A stretch of DNA of 64,000 nt from Engelhardtia mirabilis (GTDB lineage: Bacteria; Planctomycetota; UBA1135; GCA-002686595), in the NCBI RefSeq assembly GCF_007748095.1, contig NZ_CP036287.1, forward strand, positions 620,001 through 684,000, in the 5' to 3' direction. The notes under the pieces were generated by a model. That model made no database searches. It was not told the origin of the DNA and was given only the letters and a program-made list of their open reading frames with translations. The translations under genes were made by a program, and so were the position numbers. Each line of letters begins with the position of its first letter. Positions within the stretch are counted from its first letter, which is position 1. Below are positions 16,241-24,505 of the stretch, piece by piece.

Positions 16241-17051
16241 GCCGGAGTTCTATGTCGGCTACCTGCCGCGCGCGCCGCGAAGGCTGGCGCGCTTTGTACG
16301 AGCCCTGGTGATCGCGCTGGTCGCGACCAGCGTCGTCTTCGCGGCCCTCATGGCGGGTTCGCAAGGAGCGTTCTCGAATGGGGCCTTCGAGTTCGGCGTG
16401 GAACGCGACTTCACTGGTTGGATCGAGACCGAGCCCTATCCGATGCTCGTGGTCGAGCGCCCCGGGGGGGGCTGGTCGACCTACTTGCTCTCGGGTGTAG
16501 GCAAGCACGGCGCGGAGTCCGAAGTCGGAAGTGGGAGTGGCTACTGGGCGAGTCTGCGCGGCTCGCTGATCTATCGAGATGGTCAGACGATGATTGAGGT
16601 CTCGCGGGGGTCGGTCGTGCCCCAGGTCGGGCCCGACAGCGGATCCTTCGGCGAGCCCGCTGGCGATGCCGGGAGCGGGTCAGCCAGCGGCGCGAAGCCG
16701 CAACCCGACCTTTCGCGAATCGAGGGCGTCGGCGGCGAGCGCACCTTTGTGGGTGAGATTGTCGACAGTAAATGTTTCCTTGGTGTCATGAAGCCAGGAG
16801 CCACGAAGCCCCACCGGGCCTGCGCGACACGCTGTATCAGCGGCGGCGTCCCTCCGGTTCTCTTGGTGCGTGATGGCGACGGCGTCGCCACCTATCTCCT
16901 GCTGGTCGACGAGACGGGTGCCTCCGTCGGTCGCCAGCTGGTGGACCGTGCTCTGATCGCCGAACCCGTTCGAGTCCACGGGAAACTCGATCAGCTAGGA
17001 GACCGATGGGTCCTGCGTGCGGATCCGAGTCGGATCGAGCGGATCGAGTAG
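16233..17051 (+). CDS. Membrane-anchored protein with a conserved C-x(n)-H-x-x-C-x(3)-C domain
   Basis: The protein is 272 residues from the ATG at 16233, preceded by a strong GGAGAAGGAG ribosome binding site and overlapping the ferric-reductase-type gene by eight bases. One membrane helix lies at residues 25-47 (FVRALVIALVATSVVFAALM), and the rest is probably outside. The C-terminal third contains GEIVDSKCFLGVM followed by HRACATRCISGGVPPVLLV: four conserved-looking Cys/His residues that could bind a metal or cluster. I do not recognise a named family. As the last gene of the operon it may be the terminal partner of the Rieske chain. Confidence 0.75.
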   Translation: MGEPEFYVGYLPRAPRRLARFVRALVIALVATSVVFAALMAGSQGAFSNGAFEFGVERDFTGWIETEPYPMLVVERPGGGWSTYLLSGVGKHGAESEVGSGSGYWASLRGSLIYRDGQTMIEVSRGSVVPQVGPDSGSFGEPAGDAGSGSASGAKPQPDLSRIEGVGGERTFVGEIVDSKCFLGVMKPGATKPHRACATRCISGGVPPVLLVRDGDGVATYLLLVDETGASVGRQLVDRALIAEPVRVHGKLDQLGDRWVLRADPSRIERIE

Positions 17052-17725
17052 ATGCATCGTGCATTCAAGTGCATCGTGCATTGAAGTGCATCGTGCATTG
17101 AAGTGCGTCGTGCCTGGAGAGCGATCGTTCGCGCGCTGTGATTTGGACTTCGTTGTTTGGACTTCGTTGTTTGGGCTTCGTCATCTGGGCACCGGGAATC
17201 GGCTCGAGTCAGTCGGATTCCTGAGGATCGCGCTCGAATCTCCGCCGCATTGGATTCCAGGGCGATGGAGTGCTCTGGTCCGTCGGAGTTGATCTTGCGA
17301 TCGTGAGTCCACATCGGACACCGCGCGTGCAAGAGAGACGGCCGGATCCGGATAGGGTTGCACCTGATCTCGGAATTTCGCCGACGAGCTTCAGCTCTTG
17401 CGCCTTGCGAGCCGCTGGACTGCGATACAGAGCTTCGAGTGATGAGGGCTCATCACCGATGCAAAGGCAGGGGCGCAGCGGACCTGGGGGTCGGCCGTGG
17501 CAGCCTCGGCTCGGGTGTTCGGCGCTGCGGCTGCATGATCCGTCGGGATTCGAGATTCGAGGTGTAACCGGCGCCGCCCCCGTTCGTCCGTCGGGCAGCG
17601 ACCGAGACGTGTGTCGATCGACGTCGGACGCCGAGTGGCGTTCACGGCCGGTCGTGGCGATGGAGCTGTAGGCCCTGTCGCGCGCTCCGCGCACGGACGA
17701 TCGCGAACCCGGGGGGCATCTAGCC
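17052..17725. other. Gene-free stretch of 674 bases
   Basis: After the Rieske operon there is a long stretch with only overlapping low-quality frames on both strands. It starts with a 17-bp tandem repeat array (17053-17118) and holds a second short duplication around 17143-17175 (TTGGACTTCGTTG twice). Base composition is visibly less GC-rich here than in the flanking genes. No RNA gene was recognised. Confidence 0.5.
17053..17118. repeat. Tandem 17-bp repeat, about 3.9 copies
   Basis: Units of TGCATCGTGCATTGAAG start at 17053, 17070, 17087 and 17104; the first has one base changed (TTCAAG) and the last is partial and diverged. The array begins two bases after the stop codon of the last Rieske-operon gene. 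Each unit contains the near-palindromic TGCATCGTGCA. Confidence 0.9.
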
Positions 17726-19579
17726 TTGTTCGAGATTCATGGATCGAGGAGTGTCTGCGTAGCCTTGGCGAGTGGCGTGGCGATGGCTGTGCTCCCGGCG
17801 TCGGTCGTCGCTGCCGCTACGCCTGCGGTCTCCAACGCGATGCTGACTTCAGTGCCGACAGCGGTGCCGACAGCGGTGCCGACAGCGGTGCCGACAGCGG
17901 TGCCGACAGCGGTGCCGACCGTGGCGGTTGCGACGGTGTACGCGTCGGGCTGCCAAGGGGGAGAGTTCGGTCAACAGCAGTTGATGACCTTCGAGGGAGC
18001 CATGCCTGGCTGGCACTTTGGAGGGACACTTGCTGCCCTGGGGGACATCGACCACGATGGTCACGCCGACCTGGCAGTGGGCGCGCCTCAGGCCGACGTC
18101 GATGGGCCGGCCTCGGGTCTGGTGCAGTTGATCTCGGGAGCGACAGGGGAGTTCCTCTACCAATGGACCGGTGGTGCGCCGTTCCAGCAGTTCGGTTTCG
18201 CCTTGGCCGGTGGCGAGGTCGATCCGAACGGATGGGTCGAGGTCCTGGTCGGTGTGCCCAGTGGTGAGGGAGGGCTGGGGAGGGTCGACATTCGTCGAAC
18301 CGACGATGGAAGCCTTCTGCAGAGTTGGATCGGGAGCGAGGTTGGGGCCCGCTTTGGCCATGCCCTGGTGGTCATCGCGGACATCGATGACGACGGATCG
18401 AACGACGTGGCCGTGGGCAGTCCGCAGTCGGACGCCGTAGCGACCAACGCGGGGTTGATCGAGTTGCGCTCAGGACGAGATGGCACCGTGCTCTGGTCCC
18501 ACTCCGGTTCGGCATTCGATCAGGTGGGTGCTGCCGTCGCTCGCGTGGACGACCTGGATGGCGACGGCCTCGCCGAGGTGGTGGTCGGGGTTCCGTTCGC
18601 CGACGGAGACCCTGCCTCGGGCGGAGCCTTCAACGGTGGCGCCGTGCGGGTCTACTCCAGTGTCGACGGCGCTACACTCTGGATCACCGAGGGAACCGGG
18701 GTCGGCGATCAGCTCGGATTCGACGTGCGGGGGATCGGTGACGTGGACGGGGACGGCCTGGCCGACGTGATCGCGGCGATGCCTGGCGCGGATCTGGCGG
18801 GGATCGACTCGGGCGGTGCCTGGGTGCTGTCCGGGGCGGACGGAGCGCTCTTGCTCGAGATCCCCGGTGGGGGGGAGTCGGAGTACATGAGCGCAGTCGA
18901 TGGTGCCGGCGACGTGGACGGCGACGGCCATTGTGATCTGGTGGTCGGTGCATCCAGCGCGGGGCGGGGCGAGGCTGGTCAGGTGCGTCTGATCAGCGGC
19001 GCGACGGGGGCAGTGCTGTGCGTCTTCGACGGTCCGCAACCGAACGACTGGTTCGGAGCTCGCGTGAGCACCCTCGGTGATGCCAACGGCGACGGGGTCG
19101 TCGACCTTGCCGTGGGCGCCCCCGGGTTCGAAGACGATGCCCTGTTGCCGGGGAGAGTCCACGTCATCTCGACGCTCCCGATGCCCTTGGCAGCGGATGG
19201 ACACGAGATCGATGCGAGCGACGGGGGCAGTCGCGCTTTCTCCCTCGATGCCGGGCGCGGGTTCGCTGGCGCGATCTACCTCCTGCTGGGAACCTTGGGT
19301 GGGACGGACCCGCCCTTGGTGGTCGATGGTGTGCAGATCCCGCTCGCACCCGACACGGTCTACTTCCCATTGACCTTGGGCAGTCCAGGCAGCGGTCCGG
19401 TCACGGGAGCTCTCGGTATCCTCGACGGTCACGGTTCCGGCGCTGCGACGCTAGCCGTGCCTGCGGGGAGTGATCCTGCGCTGACTGGCCTCGTGACCCA
19501 CCACGCGTACGTGGTCCTTGGCGCCCTGGGTTCGGTGGAGTTCGCGAGCAACGCGGTGCCCGTCACCCTGGTGCCCTAG
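17726..19579 (+). CDS. Secreted integrin-alpha-like FG-GAP repeat protein
   Basis: The protein is 617 residues. The N-terminus is a signal peptide (VALASGVAMAVLPASVVAAA) followed by a Val-Pro-Thr-Ala repeat of five units (residues 43-62). Then come six to seven FG-GAP repeats of about 60-65 residues, each with a FGGTLAALGDIDHDGHADLAV-type start and a calcium loop D-x-D-x-D-G, as in the integrin alpha beta-propeller; examples are GDVDGDGLADV and GDANGDGVVDL. The last 130 residues (FSLDAGRGFAGAIYLLLG...) form a separate beta domain common at the C-terminus of such secreted proteins. It probably sits on the cell surface or is released. The ligand is unknown. Confidence 0.88.
   Translation: MFEIHGSRSVCVALASGVAMAVLPASVVAAATPAVSNAMLTSVPTAVPTAVPTAVPTAVPTAVPTVAVATVYASGCQGGEFGQQQLMTFEGAMPGWHFGGTLAALGDIDHDGHADLAVGAPQADVDGPASGLVQLISGATGEFLYQWTGGAPFQQFGFALAGGEVDPNGWVEVLVGVPSGEGGLGRVDIRRTDDGSLLQSWIGSEVGARFGHALVVIADIDDDGSNDVAVGSPQSDAVATNAGLIELRSGRDGTVLWSHSGSAFDQVGAAVARVDDLDGDGLAEVVVGVPFADGDPASGGAFNGGAVRVYSSVDGATLWITEGTGVGDQLGFDVRGIGDVDGDGLADVIAAMPGADLAGIDSGGAWVLSGADGALLLEIPGGGESEYMSAVDGAGDVDGDGHCDLVVGASSAGRGEAGQVRLISGATGAVLCVFDGPQPNDWFGARVSTLGDANGDGVVDLAVGAPGFEDDALLPGRVHVISTLPMPLAADGHEIDASDGGSRAFSLDAGRGFAGAIYLLLGTLGGTDPPLVVDGVQIPLAPDTVYFPLTLGSPGSGPVTGALGILDGHGSGAATLAVPAGSDPALTGLVTHHAYVVLGALGSVEFASNAVPVTLVP
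17852..17911 (+). repeat. In-frame 12-bp minisatellite (five perfect copies)
   Basis: Five identical copies of GTGCCGACAGCG encode (Val-Pro-Thr-Ala)x5 just after the signal peptide of the FG-GAP protein, with a diverged sixth copy at 17912. Because the unit is a multiple of three, copy number can change without breaking the frame, giving a stalk of variable length. Confidence 0.95.
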
Positions 19580-19658
19580 AAGCACGCATCAGAGTTTTCC
19601 GTTGCCTGGCAATCGGTTCTTGGAGTCGTCGGGCTCGCCGGGCAAGACGCCTGCAACG

Positions 19659-19683
19659 GCCCTGGCGCGCAGCGCGCCAGGGC
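19659..19683. terminator. Hairpin between convergent genes
   Basis: GCCCTGGCGC (19659-19668) pairs perfectly with GCGCCAGGGC (19674-19683) across a five-base loop. It lies between the ends of the FG-GAP gene and the arylsulfotransferase-like gene, so it can serve both. There is no clear T-run. Confidence 0.6.
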
Positions 19684-19740
19684 GACCCAGCATCTCGCCC
19701 AGTTCGAGCCAATGCCGCGGGCAGGCCGACGCCGAGCGGT

Positions 19741-21402
19741 CTACTGGTCTTGGCCGTCGCGCAACACCCGCTGAACGCCCGGATGGTCCAAGGGGTAGCG
19801 GGTGGTGCGGAAGATCGCCTGGGCCGGTGCCTTGCCCGCGTGGTCCGGGGGCACGACGTCCCCGCCCAGATCGCCGTAGTAGTCCCAGACGACCCTTCCT
19901 GCCGCCGTGACCTCGAACAGCCGTCCCGCTGCACCGCTGCAGACAAGGGTGTTTCCGCTCGGCAGCCGCTGGGCTCCCGAGATGAACGACGAATAGAAGT
20001 TGCCCGGGTCACGATAGGACCAGGCCAGTTCTGCGGGGCCGTAGGGGGCGTCGGGTGGAAGGTTGAATCCTCGTTCCCGGTCGAAGGGGATCACCAACTC
20101 CTCGACAGAGGAGAATTGCACGTCGCCATCGCCGTGCGCGCGGTTGTTGAAGACCAGCAATCGCAGCTCATCGGGCTCGTCCGAGGCGAGCCAAGTTGGA
20201 TTGTGCTGATAGAACAGATGCTGGTCCTCTTCACCACCCCGGCCGTAGCGGCGGGGATTGCCCCATCGCCACAGGATCTCACCACCGTGGCCGAACCGGC
20301 CTCCGGAGTCGCTGGCGGCCTCTTCGGTGGTGGTGGAGTGGTCGAGGATCCACAGTTCGCCGAACTCGGGCGTGCTGAGCACGATCAGGTCGTGCTCGGG
20401 CAGGTAGGCCACGGCATTGGTGTGCAGCATGTCGCCCGACTCGTCGAGAAAGCTGCGGTCGGGGGTCGCGCCGTCGTCGGCGACGGGTGCGCCTGCGACG
20501 TAGCCCAGTGCCGCGAGTTGCTCGAACTGAATGCGCTCTTGCTCTCGCTCGGCTTCGGTCAGCGGTCGATCGCGCCGGTGGTCGCCGTTGATGTCGATGC
20601 GTCCCGGGTATGCCGGGACGTCGCCGTAGCCCTCGGCCTGGGGGTTGTGGTCCTGAATCAAGTGGTCCCAGGCGTGCCACTCCCACACGACCGCTGCGCC
20701 CTCCGGGAGGGTCGGCTCGAGCTCGAAGATCGCGTCCGGCCAAAGACCTGCCGCCCCCACCGCCTTGGGGTCCCGCCCGCGCGCAATGGCCTCGGCGGCG
20801 GATTTGCGTTCCCAGACGATCACCAGCAAGTTGCCGTTCGGCAGGGGCTCGATGTCGTGGTGGGAGTGCCGGTTCTCGTTCGCGATGCGGTGGGTCCAGC
20901 GCACCGTCCCGTCCGGGGCCAGCAGCTGGAGCCGGCCGCCGATTCCGCCGCCCCGAAAGTGCGGGTCGTCGTCCTCGCGGGCGCTACGAAGGAGCAGCCC
21001 GTCGTCGAGCAGATAGCACCACTCCCCCGGCGCGTGGTCGGTCTCCCATGTGTGGACGATCTCGCCGTCCAGGTCGACCAGGTGCAGGGAGCGGGAGTTG
21101 ATTGGCGCGACGATCGTCAGGCCCGGGGTTGCGCCGGACTCGTGGGTGACCAGTCCGGAGCCCATCTGCCGGAACTCGGTCGGGGAGAGGTAGCCCGGAG
21201 GTTCCTCGGGAGCCTTGGCCCCTCGGCCGTCGACCGGCGCGGGGCCAGCGCCAGCCCCACTCGGGTCGGGTTGCTGGATCTGGCACCGAGCGCCGGGTTC
21301 TGCGGCGGAAGCGGAGGCGCCGGCCACCAAGAGGGCGAGCAAGATCGTCCGGGAGCGGTCGGCAATGCCTGCGACTCGGCCGGTTGTGGAGATCGAGAGC
21401 AT
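19741..21402 (-). CDS. Arylsulfotransferase (ASST)-like secreted protein
   Basis: The protein is 553 residues with an N-terminal signal sequence (ILLALLVAGASASAAEPG). The body has the six-bladed propeller repeats of the ASST family: LHLVDLDGEIVHTWETD, RLQLLAPDGTVRW, and HSHHDIEPLPNGNLLVIVWE, where the His pair precedes the conserved D-x-x-x-x-x-N-G-N. Later blades carry MLHTNAVAYLPEHDLIVLS and FYSSFISGAQRLPSGNTLV. True ASSTs move sulfate between phenols; many planctomycete-type relatives are only annotated by fold, so the reaction is unproven. It is transcribed away from the next gene, with 153 bases between starts. Confidence 0.8.
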   Translation of the reverse strand: MLSISTTGRVAGIADRSRTILLALLVAGASASAAEPGARCQIQQPDPSGAGAGPAPVDGRGAKAPEEPPGYLSPTEFRQMGSGLVTHESGATPGLTIVAPINSRSLHLVDLDGEIVHTWETDHAPGEWCYLLDDGLLLRSAREDDDPHFRGGGIGGRLQLLAPDGTVRWTHRIANENRHSHHDIEPLPNGNLLVIVWERKSAAEAIARGRDPKAVGAAGLWPDAIFELEPTLPEGAAVVWEWHAWDHLIQDHNPQAEGYGDVPAYPGRIDINGDHRRDRPLTEAEREQERIQFEQLAALGYVAGAPVADDGATPDRSFLDESGDMLHTNAVAYLPEHDLIVLSTPEFGELWILDHSTTTEEAASDSGGRFGHGGEILWRWGNPRRYGRGGEEDQHLFYQHNPTWLASDEPDELRLLVFNNRAHGDGDVQFSSVEELVIPFDRERGFNLPPDAPYGPAELAWSYRDPGNFYSSFISGAQRLPSGNTLVCSGAAGRLFEVTAAGRVVWDYYGDLGGDVVPPDHAGKAPAQAIFRTTRYPLDHPGVQRVLRDGQDQ

Positions 21403-21555
21403 GGGGGCAGTCTGGCCGGAATGAATCCCGACTTCATGGGGAACTCGCGGGCCACGCGTGACGTCGCAGCCGCCTCGCTCACCAGGCCGAGGTTCCGCAA
21501 CCGGGACAAGGACCCGAAGGTGAAGGTTCCTGCCATCTTCGGTCCTTCCTACCCT

Positions 21556-22674
21556 ATGCCAGTGCGCCCGATATCAATTTCCGACCTCCTAGCAGGGGTT
21601 CGAGGCTTCCTCGATCCCGTTCTCCGAAGCCCCCGCCCCGATCCTGGTCTCGCCCGTGAGGTCCGCGCTCTGTCCCAGTGGCTGAGCGCGGTCGCCAGCG
21701 AACTCGAGTCCGGTTCCCAGAGTCGATCGCCGTTCTCCCCCGGCGCCGGCACTGGTGATCGTGGTCGCGTGACTTCTCCCCACACGTCCACAGCGAGTAC
21801 ATCCACCACTGGCTCCGATGCCACCCAACCTCCCCGTAGGCCGGCCGAGATCACGATCGACTGGCCCGCGCGCCTTCGAATCACCGTCCAGCGATCGGCT
21901 CTGAAGTCGAGAGCCTGTGCCCTGGCCAAGGCTCGCCTCGAAGCGGGCGAAGACGTGGCTGGGAGTGACGAGGCTGACGCCCTCCTTTCGGCCGCCTCGG
22001 AGTTGCCGCGCTGCAACCTCTGGGCCTTCGATCGGCGTCGAGCGACGCCGACGGCCGAAGCCCTGGAGCTCTGCGCGCAGGCCTACGCGAACCTCTCCAA
22101 GGCCGTGGAGGTCGTGCGTTCCGTGGATCGCTGGATGGAGGGCCTCGACGCTCCGCCGGAGAAGCTCCTCTTCCTGGCGGCTGAAGCCCAGTCCTCCCTC
22201 TGGGCGGCTCTGGGGGTCGCCGGGGTCGAGAGCGATCCCGATCAACTCGACCTCTTCATCTGGGTTCGCGAGATCGGTGCCGCGCACCGGATCTTCGTCG
22301 CACGCCACATGCGGATGGAGGACCCGGCCGATCCCACCAAGTGGGCGGAGTTGGCCGAGAAGCTCGATGCATTCGGTGAGCGCATCACCTCCGAGGAGAA
22401 GCAACGCAAGGATCACGACAAGCTGCTCGGCAAGCTCGAATACGAGCTCGGCCGGCTCGAGCGCGCCCATGACGACCCCAGCAAGGTCGTGGCCTGGGAC
22501 GGCGTGGTGCGGGCCCTGACCGACTGGGTCAGTGGCGGTCGACCGGCGAACAGCCGCGAGATCTGCGACCTCCTGCGCGAGCATGTGGAAGCGATGCCCG
22601 AGGGTGTCGAGCTGACCCCTGAGGCGAAGCAAGTGTTGGAGGCCGTCGAAGGCTTGGCCGGAGCCGAGGGCTAG
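21556..22674 (+). CDS. Hypothetical cytoplasmic protein, mostly helical
   Basis: The protein is 372 residues from the ATG at 21556; the same frame stays open far upstream through the antisense of the previous gene, which is not believable as protein. Residues 50-100 are a Ser/Thr/Gly-rich linker; residues 105-370 are alpha-helical and charged, with motifs such as CNLWAFDRRRATPTAEALELC and a long helix in the region EKQRKDHDKLLGKLEYEL. It has no signal peptide, membrane helix or catalytic signature, and no family is recognised. The ribosome binding site is weak. Confidence 0.7.
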   Translation: MPVRPISISDLLAGVRGFLDPVLRSPRPDPGLAREVRALSQWLSAVASELESGSQSRSPFSPGAGTGDRGRVTSPHTSTASTSTTGSDATQPPRRPAEITIDWPARLRITVQRSALKSRACALAKARLEAGEDVAGSDEADALLSAASELPRCNLWAFDRRRATPTAEALELCAQAYANLSKAVEVVRSVDRWMEGLDAPPEKLLFLAAEAQSSLWAALGVAGVESDPDQLDLFIWVREIGAAHRIFVARHMRMEDPADPTKWAELAEKLDAFGERITSEEKQRKDHDKLLGKLEYELGRLERAHDDPSKVVAWDGVVRALTDWVSGGRPANSREICDLLREHVEAMPEGVELTPEAKQVLEAVEGLAGAEG

Positions 22675-22686
22675 AGCCCCGGCTGC

Positions 22687-22725
22687 GCGGCGATCCCACG
22701 CGGCGATCCCACGCGGCGATCCCAC
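22687..22725. repeat. Three tandem copies of a 13-bp unit
   Basis: GCGGCGATCCCAC is repeated three times exactly (22687, 22700, 22713) directly after the stop of the hypothetical gene, followed by a diverged GCGGCGAGAGCAC. It lies in the 304-base gap 22675-22978, which also holds a strong hairpin. Confidence 0.9.
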
Positions 22726-22775
22726 GCGGCGAGAGCACACCCCTTTCCACCGCGGCAAGAGCCCGCGGAACTCCC

Positions 22776-22818
22776 GGACGGTCCCCGCTGCGCCTACCTG
22801 GCGCAGCGGGGACCGTCC
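22776..22818. terminator. Very stable 19-bp hairpin
   Basis: Bases 22776-22794 (GGACGGTCCCCGCTGCGCC) pair perfectly with 22800-22818 around a five-base loop TACCT. It lies 102 bases after the stop of the hypothetical gene and about 160 bases before the first Cys-rich secreted protein gene. It is probably a transcription terminator, although no T-tract follows (TCGTTCGG). Confidence 0.7.
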
Positions 22819-22978
22819 TCGTTCGGCACGAACTGCGGCGGGCTCACCCCATCGATGCCACCGCCTGCCCGGATCCGCGACCGGCGCCTGCGAGCCCCGT
22901 GGAGAATTCCGCCATTCCCCCGTGCACCCCCTCCGGGTCCGTCGCTGGGAGCGCATCACCCCTCACCCGGAGATCAAC

Positions 22979-24235
22979 GTGCTGCTCACCAACCGACTTC
23001 AGACCCGACTGACTGCTCCCCTCACGGCCCTGGTCGCCCTCGTTGGGCTCGCCTCGAGCGCCAGCGCCCAGGGGAGCACCTGTTTCCTCCCCGACCAACT
23101 GGACGGCGCGCCCTGCTGCACGCCGGTGGACGCCAACGTGCCCCTGGTTCCGCCCGGCTCGATGCAGGGCACCGGCTTGTGCTGGGACGCCTGCGGCCTG
23201 GTCGCGCAGAGCTGCGTGCGCGTCGAGTGGGATGCCTTCATGTTCACGCCCCAGTGCAGCCACTACGAGACCAAGCTGCGGGTCTTCGACTGCGCCGGCG
23301 TGACCTTGATGGAGGGCCTGCTCAACCTCGACTACACCCGCACCTGGCAGGAGTCGACCATTGCAGGCGCCATCGACACCCAGGTCTGGCGCTACGTGGC
23401 CAAGATCGACTTCTTCGCCAGCTCGGTCGCCACCTCCGCGTGCCCCGTGCCCCCGGACTTCGCCTTCTACCCGACTTCGTTCTGGTACGGCTACTTCGAC
23501 TTCACGCGGAACTGCGTCACCGGCATCTCCGAGAACGCCCTCGTGCTGTTCCACAACTGTGACGCCTTCATCCACCAGCAGCCGATCTCGTCGCAGCCGG
23601 GCACGATCCACCCGACCTCGACCTACGCCATCGTCGCTCCGGATACGGCGGCCAACCCCTTCGTCCCGGTCTCCAGCCCGCTCGCGGCCGGCATCGTCAT
23701 GGGTGAGGCCATCCGCAGCACCGCCAGCCCGATCCCCGGTGCCTGCCTCGCTGAAGAGCCGATCCTGCAGGGCGCGTTCCTGCCCCTCGGCTTCGGCTGC
23801 CTCTGCCCCCTGATGCTCGGCGTCGCCACCAACACCGCGTCGACCTTCTCCGGCGCGGGCGCCTGCGGCGGCGGCTTCCAGAGCCTCAACTTCTGGCCGG
23901 TCGCCCCCTGGCTGGACTTCACCACGACCTCCATCGGCCGCTGGACCACCGGCGCCACCTACCCCGGCCCCGAGCAGGTGCACGTGGGGGAAGGCCTGTT
24001 CCTGTACCGCGAGCCCTGCGATCCGACCGGGATCGTCACCAACTCGATCGACGTCTTCTACGGCGGCATCACCGAGGGCGGCTACCCGGTCTTCGGAGGC
24101 TCCCCGATCTTCGCCTTCACCAACCGCCTGATCGACCTGGCCTCGAACTACTCCTCGAACCTGCCCGGCCCGGTGGCCCTGCCGATGGTCGGCACGGTCA
24201 AGCCCACCGAGCACCTGATCTACGTCAACTTCTGA
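22979..24235 (+). CDS. Cys-rich secreted protein, paralogue A
   Basis: The protein is 418 residues from a GTG at 22979 with GGAG nine bases upstream. The signal peptide ends VGLASSASAQ. The mature protein is a single beta-rich domain with many cysteines, paired in its first 80 residues (CFLPDQLDGAPCC, GLCWDACGL, SCVRVEWD, CSHYETKLRVFDC) and again near FGCLCP and ACGGGF. No known family is recognised. The neighbouring downstream gene encodes a protein of the same length with the same cysteines, clearly a tandem duplication. Each gene has its own terminator, so they may be controlled separately. Confidence 0.85.
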   Translation: MLLTNRLQTRLTAPLTALVALVGLASSASAQGSTCFLPDQLDGAPCCTPVDANVPLVPPGSMQGTGLCWDACGLVAQSCVRVEWDAFMFTPQCSHYETKLRVFDCAGVTLMEGLLNLDYTRTWQESTIAGAIDTQVWRYVAKIDFFASSVATSACPVPPDFAFYPTSFWYGYFDFTRNCVTGISENALVLFHNCDAFIHQQPISSQPGTIHPTSTYAIVAPDTAANPFVPVSSPLAAGIVMGEAIRSTASPIPGACLAEEPILQGAFLPLGFGCLCPLMLGVATNTASTFSGAGACGGGFQSLNFWPVAPWLDFTTTSIGRWTTGATYPGPEQVHVGEGLFLYREPCDPTGIVTNSIDVFYGGITEGGYPVFGGSPIFAFTNRLIDLASNYSSNLPGPVALPMVGTVKPTEHLIYVNF

Positions 24236-24316
24236 TCCTGGACGACGGACCTCGATCGAACCGGCTTCGATCGAACGGGGGCCCGCGCTCCGGGAAGAGC
24301 GACGGCCCAGGGAGAG

Positions 24317-24354
24317 AGAGCGGGGCGGTTGGCGCGAGCCAGCCGCCCCGCTCT
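24317..24354 (+). terminator. Hairpin terminator with GCGA tetraloop
   Basis: AGAGCGGGGCGGTTGGC (24317-24333) pairs with 24338-24354, 17 base pairs with one G-T wobble, closed by a GCGA loop of the stable GNRA type. It lies 82 bases after the stop of the first Cys-rich gene and ends its transcript before the second. Confidence 0.75.
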
Positions 24355-24505
24355 TCGTTCGCGAGGTGCGGGCAGACCCCGACCGCCGAAGTGCGCGGAA
24401 GCCCGCCACGCGCGGGGGAATTGGCCACTCGGATTCCGAGATTCCCGTACAGGTGGTGACGGACCGTCGCTGGCACGCACGACCCCTTCCAATCGGAGGC
24501 TTCCC

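Noticed and set aside
19750..22674. A single 974-residue plus-strand protein
   Set aside because: Its first 600 residues are antisense to the arylsulfotransferase-like gene. Only the part from 21556 looks like protein, so it was annotated alone.
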